Assembly (NCBI RefSeq): GCF_026723765.1
Contig: NZ_CP113524.1
Span: 372,001 to 436,000 of the forward strand
Direction of reading: 5' to 3'
From: Lacrimispora xylanolytica
GTDB taxonomy: Bacteria > Bacillota > Clostridia > Lachnospirales > Lachnospiraceae
DNA length: 64,000 bases
How positions within the stretch are numbered: the first letter of the stretch is position 1; each line of letters starts with the position of its first letter. Of this stretch, positions 18,036 through 26,778 are shown in pieces. The position numbers and the translations under genes are program-made. The notes under the pieces were generated by a model that saw only the letters and a program-made list of their open reading frames with translations, had not been told where the DNA came from and did no database searches.

Positions 18036-19388
18036 ATGAAGAAAAAAATGGCATTGCTCATGACAGGTCTTCTGGCAGCAGCAGCTCTGGCCGGCTGTGG
18101 GGGAAGCAAGACTTCCGCAACAACCGCGGCTCCTGAGACCACCAAGGAAACAGAGACTACCACAGCAGCGGCTAAGCAGGATGGGGGAAAGCTTACCATG
18201 AGCTGGTGGGGAAATCAGGTTCGTAATGAAAGGACCCAGGCAGCACTTGATCTGTACGCGGAGCAGAATCCGGGAATCACCATTGAGGGACAGTTCTCTG
18301 AATGGTCCGATTACTGGAACAAGCTTGCCACATCAGCAGCCGGCCAGTCCATTCCGGACATCGTCCAGATGGATTATATGTACATTGACCAGTATGTGAA
18401 AAATGATCTGCTGGTAGACTTAAAGCCATACATAGACGATAAGACACTCGATGTGTCAAATATCTCAGAGAATACCATGGCTTCCGGTACGGTAGAGGGA
18501 GGGGTATATGCCATCTGCGCAGGCATCAATTCACCGGCTATGATGTACAACAAGACACTTCTTGACCAGAACGGAATTACCGTAAAGGATTATTTAACCA
18601 TTGACGAGTTTGAGGACCTTTGCCGTCAGGTATACGAAAAGACCGGCTATAAGACCTCCATTGTTTACGGAACTGCCCAGACTTATCTGGATTACTTTAT
18701 GAGAGCCTATGATGTTGTGCTGTTTGGAGACAAAAAGATGGGTGGTACAAAGGAAGATTACATCCCATTCTTTGAGATGTATACCAGGGGATTAAAAGAG
18801 GGCTGGCTCATCGATCCAGGCGTATTTGCTGAAATCTCCGTGGGCTCCGTAGAGCAGGACCCAATGGTTTATGGCTCCAGCCCGGAAACCATGTCCTGGT
18901 GTGCTTTTGCAAACTCCAATCAGCTGACTGCCATTCAAAAGGCAGCACCAGAAGGCGTGACTGTTGGTATGACTACATGGCCGTCTCCTGATCCAAAGAA
19001 ATCCGGTTACTTAAAATCCAGCCAGTTCTTTTCCATTGGCTCCCATACAAAGAACGCAGAGGAGGCGGTTAAAGTCCTTAACTTCCTTATCAATTCAAGT
19101 GATGCTAATAACATTTTGTTAGGCGAGCGCGGAGTTCCGGCTTCCAGCAAAATTGCAGAAGAGCTTTCTCCTAAGATGGATGAGATCAATCAGGAAATCA
19201 TTCGTTATATCAATGATGTAGTAACTCCTAACAGTTCTCCGATCAACCCACCACAGCCTGATGGAGCAAGTGAGGTATTCAACCTATTAAATCAGGTACA
19301 GGAGCAGTTATGCTACGGTGCTTATGACGCTGCTACCGCTGCAGAAGAATTCTACAACGGTGCCAATAAGATCATGAGCCAGAAATAA
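18036..19388 (+). CDS. Sugar ABC transporter solute-binding lipoprotein
   Basis: The 450-aa family 1 extracellular binding protein has a signal peptide with lipobox LAGC (lipidated Cys about residue 21), then a Thr/Ala/Glu-rich linker and the mature fold beginning KLTMSWWGNQVRNE. AAGGAGGAAGG precedes the ATG. It should capture a mono- or oligosaccharide for the two permeases downstream; no ATPase is encoded here, so a shared MsmX-like ATPase elsewhere is expected. A terminator-like hairpin between it and the permeases should raise its level relative to them. Confidence 0.92.
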   Translation: MKKKMALLMTGLLAAAALAGCGGSKTSATTAAPETTKETETTTAAAKQDGGKLTMSWWGNQVRNERTQAALDLYAEQNPGITIEGQFSEWSDYWNKLATSAAGQSIPDIVQMDYMYIDQYVKNDLLVDLKPYIDDKTLDVSNISENTMASGTVEGGVYAICAGINSPAMMYNKTLLDQNGITVKDYLTIDEFEDLCRQVYEKTGYKTSIVYGTAQTYLDYFMRAYDVVLFGDKKMGGTKEDYIPFFEMYTRGLKEGWLIDPGVFAEISVGSVEQDPMVYGSSPETMSWCAFANSNQLTAIQKAAPEGVTVGMTTWPSPDPKKSGYLKSSQFFSIGSHTKNAEEAVKVLNFLINSSDANNILLGERGVPASSKIAEELSPKMDEINQEIIRYINDVVTPNSSPINPPQPDGASEVFNLLNQVQEQLCYGAYDAATAAEEFYNGANKIMSQK

Positions 19389-19395
19389 ATGGATT

Positions 19396-19423
19396 GGGGC
19401 AGAGAAGGCTCTGCCCCTTTTTG
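19396..19423 (+). terminator. Intra-operon terminator after the solute-binding gene
   Basis: GGGGCAGAG (19396-19404), loop AAGG, CTCTGCCCC (19409-19417), then TTTTT. The permease genes follow in the same direction, so partial readthrough would set a high binding-protein to permease ratio. Confidence 0.85.
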
Positions 19424-19457
19424 TGGAATCTTTTCTTTGTGAACGGAGGGGACGTAT

Positions 19458-20369
19458 ATGAACGATAGGAAAAGAGAGAGTTTCAGACATTTTATGAATA
19501 AAGAAAGCACGGCAGGTTTCGTATTCAGCCTTCCGTTTACCATTGGATTTTTGCTTTTTATGGTAGTGCCCATGGGGCTTTCCTTATATTATTCCTTTTG
19601 TGATTACAATATATTGGCGCCGCCTGTTTTTACCGGGGCCAAGAATTATATAAAGATGTTTACGGATGATGCGGTGTTTTTAAAGACCATCGGGGTCACC
19701 TTTTATTTTGCACTTGTATCCGTGCCTTTGAGGCTGATATTTGCATTGATTGTTGCCTTAATCTTATACAGGACCACTAGGATTACCGGGTTTTACCGGG
19801 CAGCTTATTATCTGCCTTCTATCATTGGAGGTTCTGTAGCTGTGGCCATTCTCTGGAAGCGTATGTTTGCCACCGATGGCGTGGTAAACCAGTTATTAAG
19901 GCTCGCTGGTGTCAATTCCAGCTTTCCATGGCTGGGAAACGTAAATACTGCTATCTGGACTCTGATTATCCTGGCTGTGTGGCAGTTTGGCTCATCCATG
20001 CTTATCTTTTTATCTTCCTTAAAGCAGATTCCTGTGACACTTTATGAGGCCGCCAGAGTGGACGGAGCCAATAAGGTTTCGCAGTTTTTTAAGATTACTC
20101 TGCCTCTATTGACTCCTACGATATTTTTTAATCTGGTCATGCAGATGATTAACGGGTTCCTTGCCTTTACCCAGTGCTTTATCATCACTCAGGGAAAACC
20201 CTTAAACTCCACCTTATTCTATACCGTTTATATGTATCAGCAGTCCTTTGAATTTTATAACACAGGCTATGGTGCGGCACTGGCATGGGTCATGCTGGCG
20301 ATTATTGGTTTTATCACCATGATTTTGTTTGCCACCAAGAGATTCTGGGTTTATACGGAAGGAGTGTGA
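19458..20369 (+). CDS. Sugar ABC transporter permease (MalF-like)
   Basis: The 303-aa protein has six predicted membrane helices and the permease EAA loop (YEAARVDGANKVSQFFKITLP, about residues 195-215) that docks with the ATPase. GGAGGGG lies 8 bp before the ATG. It forms a heterodimer with the next gene and imports the substrate of the upstream lipoprotein. Confidence 0.92.
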   Translation: MNDRKRESFRHFMNKESTAGFVFSLPFTIGFLLFMVVPMGLSLYYSFCDYNILAPPVFTGAKNYIKMFTDDAVFLKTIGVTFYFALVSVPLRLIFALIVALILYRTTRITGFYRAAYYLPSIIGGSVAVAILWKRMFATDGVVNQLLRLAGVNSSFPWLGNVNTAIWTLIILAVWQFGSSMLIFLSSLKQIPVTLYEAARVDGANKVSQFFKITLPLLTPTIFFNLVMQMINGFLAFTQCFIITQGKPLNSTLFYTVYMYQQSFEFYNTGYGAALAWVMLAIIGFITMILFATKRFWVYTEGV

Positions 20370-20373
20370 CACC

Positions 20374-21219
20374 ATGAGAACAAAGAAACGAATGGGTGAG
20401 ATTGTGTATCATATCCTGGTGTGCGGATTTGGACTCATCATGGTCTACCCTTTAATCTGGATGATTATGAGCTCGTTTAAGGAAACAAGCACTATATTTA
20501 CCACAGCCGGGCAGCTGATACCGAAAAAGTTCGTCCTGACAAACTATGCTACTGGCTGGAAGGGGTTTGCAAAAACAGGCTTTGTGGTATTTTTCCGCAA
20601 TTCCTTTTTCATTGCAGTGGTAGCGACACTTGGAACTGTATTTTCTTCTTCCTTTGTTGCCTATGGTCTGGCGCGGTGTAAATTCTTTGGAAGAAAATTT
20701 CTCTTTGTAGCCATGCTCTTATCCATGATGCTTCCGGCTCAGGTTCTTATGATTCCACAGTATTTATGGTACCAGAAGCTTGGCTGGGTGGGAAGCTATC
20801 TTCCCCTCATCGTTCCTTACTACTTTGCCATTCAGGGCTTTTTTATTTACCTGATGATTAACTTTATTGATGGTATTCCAAGAGAGCTTGACGAGGCGGC
20901 TAAGATTGACGGCTGCTCTTATTACAGCATCTATGCCAGAATCATACTTCCATTAATAACACCGGCACTGATTACAGCCAGTATCTTTTCTTTTATGTGG
21001 CGCTGGGATGATTTTCTTTCTGCCCTGCTCTACATCAATGAATCAGCAAGATATCCCGTCAGTCTTGCATTAAAGCTATTTAGTGATCCAGGTTCTTCCT
21101 CCGATTATGGTGCCATGTTTGCCATGGCTACCTTATCCATTCTTCCGGCGGTCATTATATTTATCTGCCTTCAGAAGTATCTGGTGGAGGGGATAAGCAC
21201 CTCTGGGCTTAAAGGTTAA
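20374..21219 (+). CDS. Sugar ABC transporter permease (MalG-like)
   Basis: The open frame begins at 20329, but ATG 20374, 5 bp after the stop of the previous gene and preceded by GGAAGGAG, gives 281 aa. Six helices are visible, and the EAA loop (DEAAKIDGCSYYSIYARIILP) lies in the C-terminal half. A MalG-type C-terminus (LVEGISTSGLKG) is present. It partners with the MalF-like protein. Confidence 0.92.
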   Translation: MRTKKRMGEIVYHILVCGFGLIMVYPLIWMIMSSFKETSTIFTTAGQLIPKKFVLTNYATGWKGFAKTGFVVFFRNSFFIAVVATLGTVFSSSFVAYGLARCKFFGRKFLFVAMLLSMMLPAQVLMIPQYLWYQKLGWVGSYLPLIVPYYFAIQGFFIYLMINFIDGIPRELDEAAKIDGCSYYSIYARIILPLITPALITASIFSFMWRWDDFLSALLYINESARYPVSLALKLFSDPGSSSDYGAMFAMATLSILPAVIIFICLQKYLVEGISTSGLKG

Positions 21220-21220
21220 A

Positions 21221-21277
21221 AAACGGCAGAGGGCTTATAAAAAACAGCTTTTTTATAAGTCCCTGCCGTTTATTTTG
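21221..21277 (+). terminator. Terminator of the sugar ABC operon
   Basis: A long stem of more than 20 bp (21221-21244 with 21249-21271, one mismatch) closes a 4-nt loop; it is followed by TATTTT. Confidence 0.85.
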
Positions 21278-21393
21278 GTTTTCAGCTTTTCTTCTTCGGA
21301 TAGAATTGATATAATTGGGCCAATTTAAAATATATTTACACTTTTAGAAAAAGACAGCACGTCACAGCTACGTTTGCGGGATTGGAGGAATTT

Positions 21394-22713
21394 ATGATTT
21401 ATAATGTATTGGAGTTCGGAGCAAAGGGCGATGGAGTGACCAATGATGCTAAGGCAATCCAAAAGGCCATAGACACATGTACCGGTGAGGGCGGCGGCCG
21501 GGTCTTACTTCCTGGCGGACATACCTATAACAGCGGTTCTATCCTGTTAAAATCAAATGTGGATTTTCATCTGGAGATGGGAGCCGTGTTAAAGGCCAGT
21601 GATGATTTAAATGATTATTATCCTCTGGCAAACGGAGGAAAGATCGTGGCTCATGAATCCGGACTTCCTTCCTTTTTAAACAGTGAATATAACGGCAGAC
21701 CGTTCCATGCATTTCTCTATGGCTTTGACCAGAAGAATGTAGCCATCACAGGCCTTGGAACCATTGATGCCAATGAAAAGATTTTTTACGGAACCAACTC
21801 CGGTTTTCATATTGAGGGAACGTATTATCCAAGAATCCCTCTTATGCTGTTAGAAAAATTTGAGCATCTCACCATTCAGGATGTCACCTTAATTAACTGT
21901 GCCTTCTGGACTGTCCATCTGGTGGGCTGCAATGATGTCCTGATTCAGGGAATTCGCTTACTCAATAACCTACAGATGGCAAACTCCGACGGAATCGACC
22001 CGGACCACTGCACCAATGTGCGAATCATCGGCTGTCACATCGAATGCGGAGACGATGCCATTGTTCTTAAAAATTCCGGGGATTACAATCAGTACGGCCC
22101 CTGTGAAAATATCGTAATTTCAAACTGTACCTTAATCTCCACCAGCGCAGCCATTAAATTTGGTACGGAAGGGGAATGCAGCTTCCGAAATGTTCTGGTC
22201 GATAATTGTACCATCAGCAGAAGCAATCGTGGTATCTCCCTTCAGATCAGGGATGGCGGAAACGTGGAAAATGCCGTGTTCTCCAATATTACCATTGAGA
22301 CACGCCGCTTTTCTCATGAGTGGTGGGGAAGAGCCGAGCCGATCTGCATCACCGTACAGGACCGTAAGCCTGGGGTAAAAGCTGGAAAAGTGAGAAATGT
22401 CCGGTTCCAGAACATTACCTGTAAAGGGGAAAATGGAATCTTTATTCGGGGAAGTGAAGACAATTACGTGGAAGATGTGAGCTTTGAAAATATCCATCTG
22501 ACCCTGGAAAAGACCTCCCGCTGGGAGATTGAAGGATATGATATCCGTCCCTGCCAGGGCGATGGAGCCATTCATACAAAGATCTCCGGAATCTATGCGG
22601 ACTATGCCAGAGATATCTCGTTTGAGCATGTGAAAATCAATGTGGAAGAGAGCATGCAGCCCTTTTACAAAGAAGATGTTACCCTGTTAAATACAGAAGA
22701 AATTACATTTTAA
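21394..22713 (+). CDS. Glycoside hydrolase family 28 (polygalacturonase-like)
   Basis: ATG 21394 follows GGAGG (21384-21388) and gives 439 aa; an in-frame TTG at 21382 is upstream of that site and unlikely. The N-terminus (YNVLEFGAKGDGVTND) and the repeated coil pattern indicate a right-handed beta-helix. The GH28 catalytic aspartates are present: N197-S-D199 and G219-D220-D221. The usual G-H-G motif is replaced by a FGTEG segment, and the R-I-K region reads IQIRDGG. No signal peptide is seen, so it probably acts in the cytoplasm on imported oligogalacturonide- or rhamnogalacturonan-like oligosaccharides. It is the catalytic partner of the importer just upstream. Confidence 0.85.
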   Translation: MIYNVLEFGAKGDGVTNDAKAIQKAIDTCTGEGGGRVLLPGGHTYNSGSILLKSNVDFHLEMGAVLKASDDLNDYYPLANGGKIVAHESGLPSFLNSEYNGRPFHAFLYGFDQKNVAITGLGTIDANEKIFYGTNSGFHIEGTYYPRIPLMLLEKFEHLTIQDVTLINCAFWTVHLVGCNDVLIQGIRLLNNLQMANSDGIDPDHCTNVRIIGCHIECGDDAIVLKNSGDYNQYGPCENIVISNCTLISTSAAIKFGTEGECSFRNVLVDNCTISRSNRGISLQIRDGGNVENAVFSNITIETRRFSHEWWGRAEPICITVQDRKPGVKAGKVRNVRFQNITCKGENGIFIRGSEDNYVEDVSFENIHLTLEKTSRWEIEGYDIRPCQGDGAIHTKISGIYADYARDISFEHVKINVEESMQPFYKEDVTLLNTEEITF

Positions 22714-22716
22714 AGG

Positions 22717-23490
22717 TTATTCCGTGGCGATGCGGATGGCGCAGCCCAGTTCTTCACAGTAGGAACAGAATGCATCATCCGGCATCTGATCGGTTAGAAT
22801 AGAGTCAAACTGACTCACATCTCCAAAGGTCATAAGGGATGCCCGGCCAAACTTTGAGGAATCAGCCAGAAGATAATGCTTCTGGCTTTTTTTAATCGCC
22901 GCTTTTTTCACATTATATTCTTCCGTGGAAGCATTGCAGATTCCTGCCTGTACGGAAATGCCGGTACATGCCATAAAGGCCCGTACAATGTTAAAATCCT
23001 CTAAATATTCCACGCAGGAGCTTCCCACAAGGGAGGCAGTATCCCTTTTTAAGGAGCCGGGTAGAACGATTAAGTTGATATTTGGGTAATTCATGGCCTT
23101 ATTTATGACCTGAACGCTGTTAGTAATCACAGTGACCGTATTCAAATGGGTCAGATAGTCCACAATATTCATGGTCGTAGTACCGCTGTCAATGAATATG
23201 ATATCCCGTTCTCTCACATAGGAGGCGGCTAAGGCAGCAATCCGTAATTTCTTTTGTGCATTCTGATTGGCCCGCTCGTGAAAGGTAATCAGCTCGGGAA
23301 TAGGAGATACCGTATCTAAGGCAACTACGCCTCCATATACTTTTTCTACCGTTCCTCTTGATACCAGGACTTCTAAATCCCTTCGCAGGGTATTTTTCGA
23401 TATTTCAAAGACTTCACACAGGGTATCTATGGAAGCTGTTTTGTGTTCTAAAATATATTGCTCCAATTGGTCAATCCGGGAAATTCTCAT
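22717..23490 (-). CDS. iolR: DeoR/GlpR-family repressor, probable inositol regulator IolR
   Basis: The 257-aa protein has an N-terminal DeoR winged helix (residues 5-57, with the recognition helix region ISKNTLRRDLEVL) and a C-terminal phosphosugar-sensing domain with DSGTTTMNI and the LADSSKFG motif. It is divergent from the iol operon, as in Bacillus, where IolR is released by 2-deoxy-5-keto-gluconate-6-phosphate. The name IolR rests on context. It has its own promoter with repeat elements over the -35. Confidence 0.8.
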   Translation of the reverse strand: MRISRIDQLEQYILEHKTASIDTLCEVFEISKNTLRRDLEVLVSRGTVEKVYGGVVALDTVSPIPELITFHERANQNAQKKLRIAALAASYVRERDIIFIDSGTTTMNIVDYLTHLNTVTVITNSVQVINKAMNYPNINLIVLPGSLKRDTASLVGSSCVEYLEDFNIVRAFMACTGISVQAGICNASTEEYNVKKAAIKKSQKHYLLADSSKFGRASLMTFGDVSQFDSILTDQMPDDAFCSYCEELGCAIRIATE

Positions 23491-23536
23491 ACTTTACTCC
23501 TTTTATGGCAGCCCCGCAGGCAGCCGTTCTAAAAAA

Positions 23537-23578
23537 ATTATAACAGATGCACAAAAAAATATCAACAAATAACCAACA
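23537..23578 (-). promoter_or_regulatory. iolR promoter with candidate operator repeats
   Basis: On the minus strand, TTGATA (plus 23560-23565) and TATAAT (plus 23537-23542) are 17 bp apart. TTGTTG is repeated 11 bp apart across the -35. A 10-bp element ATAACCAACA (plus 23569-23578) recurs as ATAACCAAAA just after the -10 of the iol promoter, suggesting one repressor for both. Confidence 0.6.
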
Positions 23579-23614
23579 AGTGATCATATTAAGGAAAAAA
23601 ACTGGAAGAATCTC

Positions 23615-23653
23615 TTGACCATACCCATGAAAAGTGCTAAAATATAACCAAAA
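23615..23653 (+). promoter_or_regulatory. iol operon promoter with candidate operator
   Basis: TTGACC (23615-23620) and TAAAAT (23638-23643) are 17 bp apart. ATAACCAAAA (23644-23653) directly follows the -10, a good position for repression by the divergent DeoR-type protein. Confidence 0.65.
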
Positions 23654-23705
23654 TACAACAATAAATAAATCAAAACATTATCATAAATAGGAAAGGAGCG
23701 TAATA

Positions 23706-24860
23706 ATGGGAAGAGAGTTTATTATGCCTGGAACAATCGTCAGCGGAGACAATGCCCTCTTTGATGCGAAGGCTCATTTAAAAGAACAGGGGAATAAAGC
23801 CCTGATCGTTACCGATGAGGTGATGGTGAAGCTTGGGAATGTAGGAGTATTGACCGGGCTTTTAAAAGAAGAGGGAATATCCTATGCTATATTTGACGGA
23901 ATTAACGGGGAGCCAACGGATACCATGATTGAAGACGGACTATCCTGTTACCAGAAGGAAGGCTGTGACTTCCTCATCGCACTGGGAGGCGGAAGCCCCA
24001 TCGATTCCATGAAGGCAATTGCCGCTCTGTCCGCCTGCGGAGGTAACATTTCTGATTATATGGGTAAGGTCATAAAAGGAGATCTTCCTTCTATGACAGC
24101 CATTCCTACCACAGCAGGAACTGGTTCTGAGGCAACTCAGTTCACCATTATTACAGATACGAAAAAGGATATTAAGATGCTGTTAAAGGGTCCTGTCCTC
24201 ATGCCGGATCTGGCTATCATTGATCCCAGGTTTACCATGACGGCTCCGCCTAAGATTACGGCGGCAACCGGACTTGATGCGCTGACTCATGCTATGGAGG
24301 CCTACACTTCAAGAAAGGCTCAACCTCTGTCCGACTCCTTTGCGTTATCAGCGGTAAAGAGAATTTTTGCCTGGCTGCCAAAAGCTTTTCATGATGGCGA
24401 GGATAAAAAGGCAAGAGAGGAGATGTCTCTGGCTGCTTTGGAAGCAGGAATTGCATTTAACAATGCATCGGTGACTCTGGTTCACGGCATGAGCCGTCCC
24501 ATCGGAGCCTTGTTCCATGTTCCACACGGCATTTCCAATGCCATGCTGTTAAAGGAATGCTTCCGCTTTGCCCTTGACGGTGCCTATGACCGGTTTGCAG
24601 TGATGGCAAGAGAGATCGGGGCAGCAGGGGAAGAGACAGGAGAGGAAGAGGCAGCAAAGGCATTCCTTGACTCAGTCATTGGAATTTTGGATGAACTAGA
24701 GATTCCGTCCCTGGCTGGGTATGGCATAGACCGGGAAGCATTCTTTGCAGTCATTGACAAGATGGCAGGAGATGCCATGGACAGCGGTAGTCCTTCCAAT
24801 ACCAGAAAGGATATGACAAAGGACGATGTAACCGAAATTTACCGCAGACTGTGGGATTGA
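23706..24860 (+). CDS. Iron-containing alcohol dehydrogenase (possible malonate-semialdehyde reductase)
   Basis: The 384-aa group III (Fe-dependent) dehydrogenase has the NAD(P)-binding GGGSPIDSMKA (about residues 97-107), PTTAGTGSE, and the metal ligands in GLDALTHAMEAY and HGMSRPIGALFHVPHG. It is first in the iol operon, directly behind the promoter. The operon has no methylmalonate-semialdehyde dehydrogenase (IolA) to use the malonate semialdehyde made by IolJ, so reduction to 3-hydroxypropionate is a reasonable role that would reoxidise the NADH made by IolG. This is inference from context; a role on another aldehyde cannot be excluded. Confidence 0.85.
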   Translation: MGREFIMPGTIVSGDNALFDAKAHLKEQGNKALIVTDEVMVKLGNVGVLTGLLKEEGISYAIFDGINGEPTDTMIEDGLSCYQKEGCDFLIALGGGSPIDSMKAIAALSACGGNISDYMGKVIKGDLPSMTAIPTTAGTGSEATQFTIITDTKKDIKMLLKGPVLMPDLAIIDPRFTMTAPPKITAATGLDALTHAMEAYTSRKAQPLSDSFALSAVKRIFAWLPKAFHDGEDKKAREEMSLAALEAGIAFNNASVTLVHGMSRPIGALFHVPHGISNAMLLKECFRFALDGAYDRFAVMAREIGAAGEETGEEEAAKAFLDSVIGILDELEIPSLAGYGIDREAFFAVIDKMAGDAMDSGSPSNTRKDMTKDDVTEIYRRLWD

Positions 24861-24882
24861 CCCGGGGATAAAGGAGAAGAGT

Positions 24883-25728
24883 ATGGCATTAGTAAAGATG
24901 AAGGAATTGCTTTTACAGGCGAAGGAAGAAAACCGGGCCGTGGGAGCCTTCAGCGTGGGGAATCTTGAGATGGTAAAGGGAGCTGTGAAAGCAGCAGAGG
25001 ACTTAAATACCCCTGTCATTTTACAGATAGCGGAAGTCAGGCTTCCTCATTCTCCCCTGGCTCTCATGGGGCCTATGATGGTGGAAGCAGCAAAGAAATC
25101 CTCCGTTCCCATTGCAGTTCATTTAGATCACGGGAAATCCCTGGAAGTACTTTCTCAGGCACTTGCCTATGGGTTTACTTCTATTATGATGGACGGCTCC
25201 ACTCTTCCTTTTGAAGAAAATATAGAAATGACCTTGCAGGCAGTTGACTTAGCGAAGAAATACGGCGCAACCGTGGAGGCGGAGCTCGGTCTGGTGGGGG
25301 GGAGTGAGGATGGCAAAACCGATGAAGGAATCCGCTGCACCAACCCACAGGATGCCAAAGTCTTTTTAGAACGGACGGGAGTGGATGCATTGGCTGTTGC
25401 CATTGGCAATGCCCATGGCAATTATCCCGTGGCACCACGATTAGCCTTTGATGTATTAGAGGCCATTGATAAGATAACCAGTGTACCTTTGGTGCTTCAT
25501 GGGGGAACCGGAATTACACCGGAGGATTTTAGAAAAGCCATATCCCTTGGTATTAGGAAAATAAACATTGCCACCGCAAGCTTTGACAGCCTGACCAGAG
25601 AGGCAATCAACTATCTGGACAGGGAAGGAAAGCATGATTATTTTGGCCTAAATGAAGCAATGGTAAAGGGAGTTTATGATAATGTAACACAGCATATCCG
25701 CATTTTTAACTGTGCAGAGCCGCTGTAA
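24883..25728 (+). CDS. iolJ: Class II aldolase, probable 5-dehydro-2-deoxyphosphogluconate aldolase IolJ
   Basis: The 281-aa class II (zinc) ketose-bisphosphate aldolase has HLDHGKS (catalytic/zinc His-Asp-His region near residue 80), VEAELGLVGG, AIGNAHG (zinc His) and VLHGGTGI (zinc His). The sequence family alone would fit fructose- or tagatose-bisphosphate aldolase; its position between the Fe-ADH and iolC supports IolJ, which splits 2-deoxy-5-keto-gluconate-6-phosphate into dihydroxyacetone phosphate and malonate semialdehyde. Confidence 0.85.
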   Translation: MALVKMKELLLQAKEENRAVGAFSVGNLEMVKGAVKAAEDLNTPVILQIAEVRLPHSPLALMGPMMVEAAKKSSVPIAVHLDHGKSLEVLSQALAYGFTSIMMDGSTLPFEENIEMTLQAVDLAKKYGATVEAELGLVGGSEDGKTDEGIRCTNPQDAKVFLERTGVDALAVAIGNAHGNYPVAPRLAFDVLEAIDKITSVPLVLHGGTGITPEDFRKAISLGIRKINIATASFDSLTREAINYLDREGKHDYFGLNEAMVKGVYDNVTQHIRIFNCAEPL

Positions 25729-25742
25729 TCAGGAGGGAAAGC

Positions 25743-26759
25743 ATGCAGTATATAACATTTGATGAAAAGAGACCTATGGATTTAGTCCTGCTGGGCAGAG
25801 TGGCAGTTGATTTTAACCCGGTGGATTACTTCCATCCCTTAGCAGAGTGCACCACATTTAAAAAGTATGTGGGCGGTTCTCCGGCAAACATAGCTGTCGG
25901 TGTGTCAAGACATGGATTAAAGGCAGGATTCTTTGCAAGAGTGTCTGACGACCAGTTCGGGGACTTTGTTACAGATTTTTTCAAGAAAGAAGGAATTGAC
26001 GTAACCAGAATCCGCCGCTGTGAGCATGGAGAGAAAATCGGCCTGACCTTTACAGAGATTTTATCTCCAACAGAAAGCAGTATCTTAATGTATCGCAACT
26101 GCATTGCCGATTTACAGTTAAGTCCGGCGGATATTGATGAAGAATATATAAAGAATGCGAAAGCAATTTTGATTTCAGGAACCTCCCTGGCAGCGAGTCC
26201 TTCAAGAGAAGCAGCTCTTAAGGCGGTAATGCTGGCTAAGAGAAACAACACAGTTATTATTTTTGATATTGATTACCGCCCCTATAACTGGGTCAGTGAA
26301 GATGAGATTTCCATCTACTATTCCATGGTAGCAAAGGAAGCGGATATTATCATGGGCTCCAGAGAAGAGTTTAACTTAACAGAACGCCTCATTGAGGAAG
26401 GCCGCTCCGATAAGGAGAGTGCAGCAGCATGGCATAAGGAGCGGGCTAAGATTGTCATCATTAAGCATGGCAAGGAAGGCTCCACCGCTTATACAAATGA
26501 CGGCAACAGCTACAGCATCAAGCCATTCCCTGTCACAGCCTTAAAATCCTTTGGCGGCGGTGACGGATATGGTTCCGGTTTCCTATATGGGCTGTTTGAA
26601 GGCTGGGAGATGATCGACTGTCTGGAATTTGGCAGCGCGGAAGCAGCCATGATGGTAGCCAGCCACTCCTGTTCCGAGGATCTTCCGGGACCGGATGAGG
26701 TTCGTGCATTCATCAAAGAAAGCAAGGAAAAATACGGCGAAATGATCGCCAGAGCATAA
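25743..26759 (+). CDS. iolC: 5-dehydro-2-deoxygluconokinase IolC
   Basis: The 338-aa PfkB-family kinase has a [15 protein letters not shown] signature near the N-terminus and [15 protein letters not shown] near residue 270. The second is the anion-hole/catalytic motif, but with G-D-G-Y where most PfkB kinases have G-D-A-F, as is typical of IolC. It phosphorylates 2-deoxy-5-keto-D-gluconate with ATP. It lies 14 bp after iolJ with an AGGAGGG site. Confidence 0.92.
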   Translation: MQYITFDEKRPMDLVLLGRVAVDFNPVDYFHPLAECTTFKKYVGGSPANIAVGVSRHGLKAGFFARVSDDQFGDFVTDFFKKEGIDVTRIRRCEHGEKIGLTFTEILSPTESSILMYRNCIADLQLSPADIDEEYIKNAKAILISGTSLAASPSREAALKAVMLAKRNNTVIIFDIDYRPYNWVSEDEISIYYSMVAKEADIIMGSREEFNLTERLIEEGRSDKESAAAWHKERAKIVIIKHGKEGSTAYTNDGNSYSIKPFPVTALKSFGGGDGYGSGFLYGLFEGWEMIDCLEFGSAEAAMMVASHSCSEDLPGPDEVRAFIKESKEKYGEMIARA

Positions 26760-26778
26760 AGAAGGGAGACAACGTGTT

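Noticed and set aside
18116-18180. Thr/Ala/Glu-rich low-complexity sequence as a repeat region
   Set aside because: It is the linker after the lipobox of the sugar-binding lipoprotein; similar linkers follow the other two binding proteins (about 36140-36220 and 42640-42720) and are ordinary for this group.
22132-22629. 165-codon minus-strand frame inside the GH28 gene
   Set aside because: Antisense to conserved GH28 coding sequence with no own signals.
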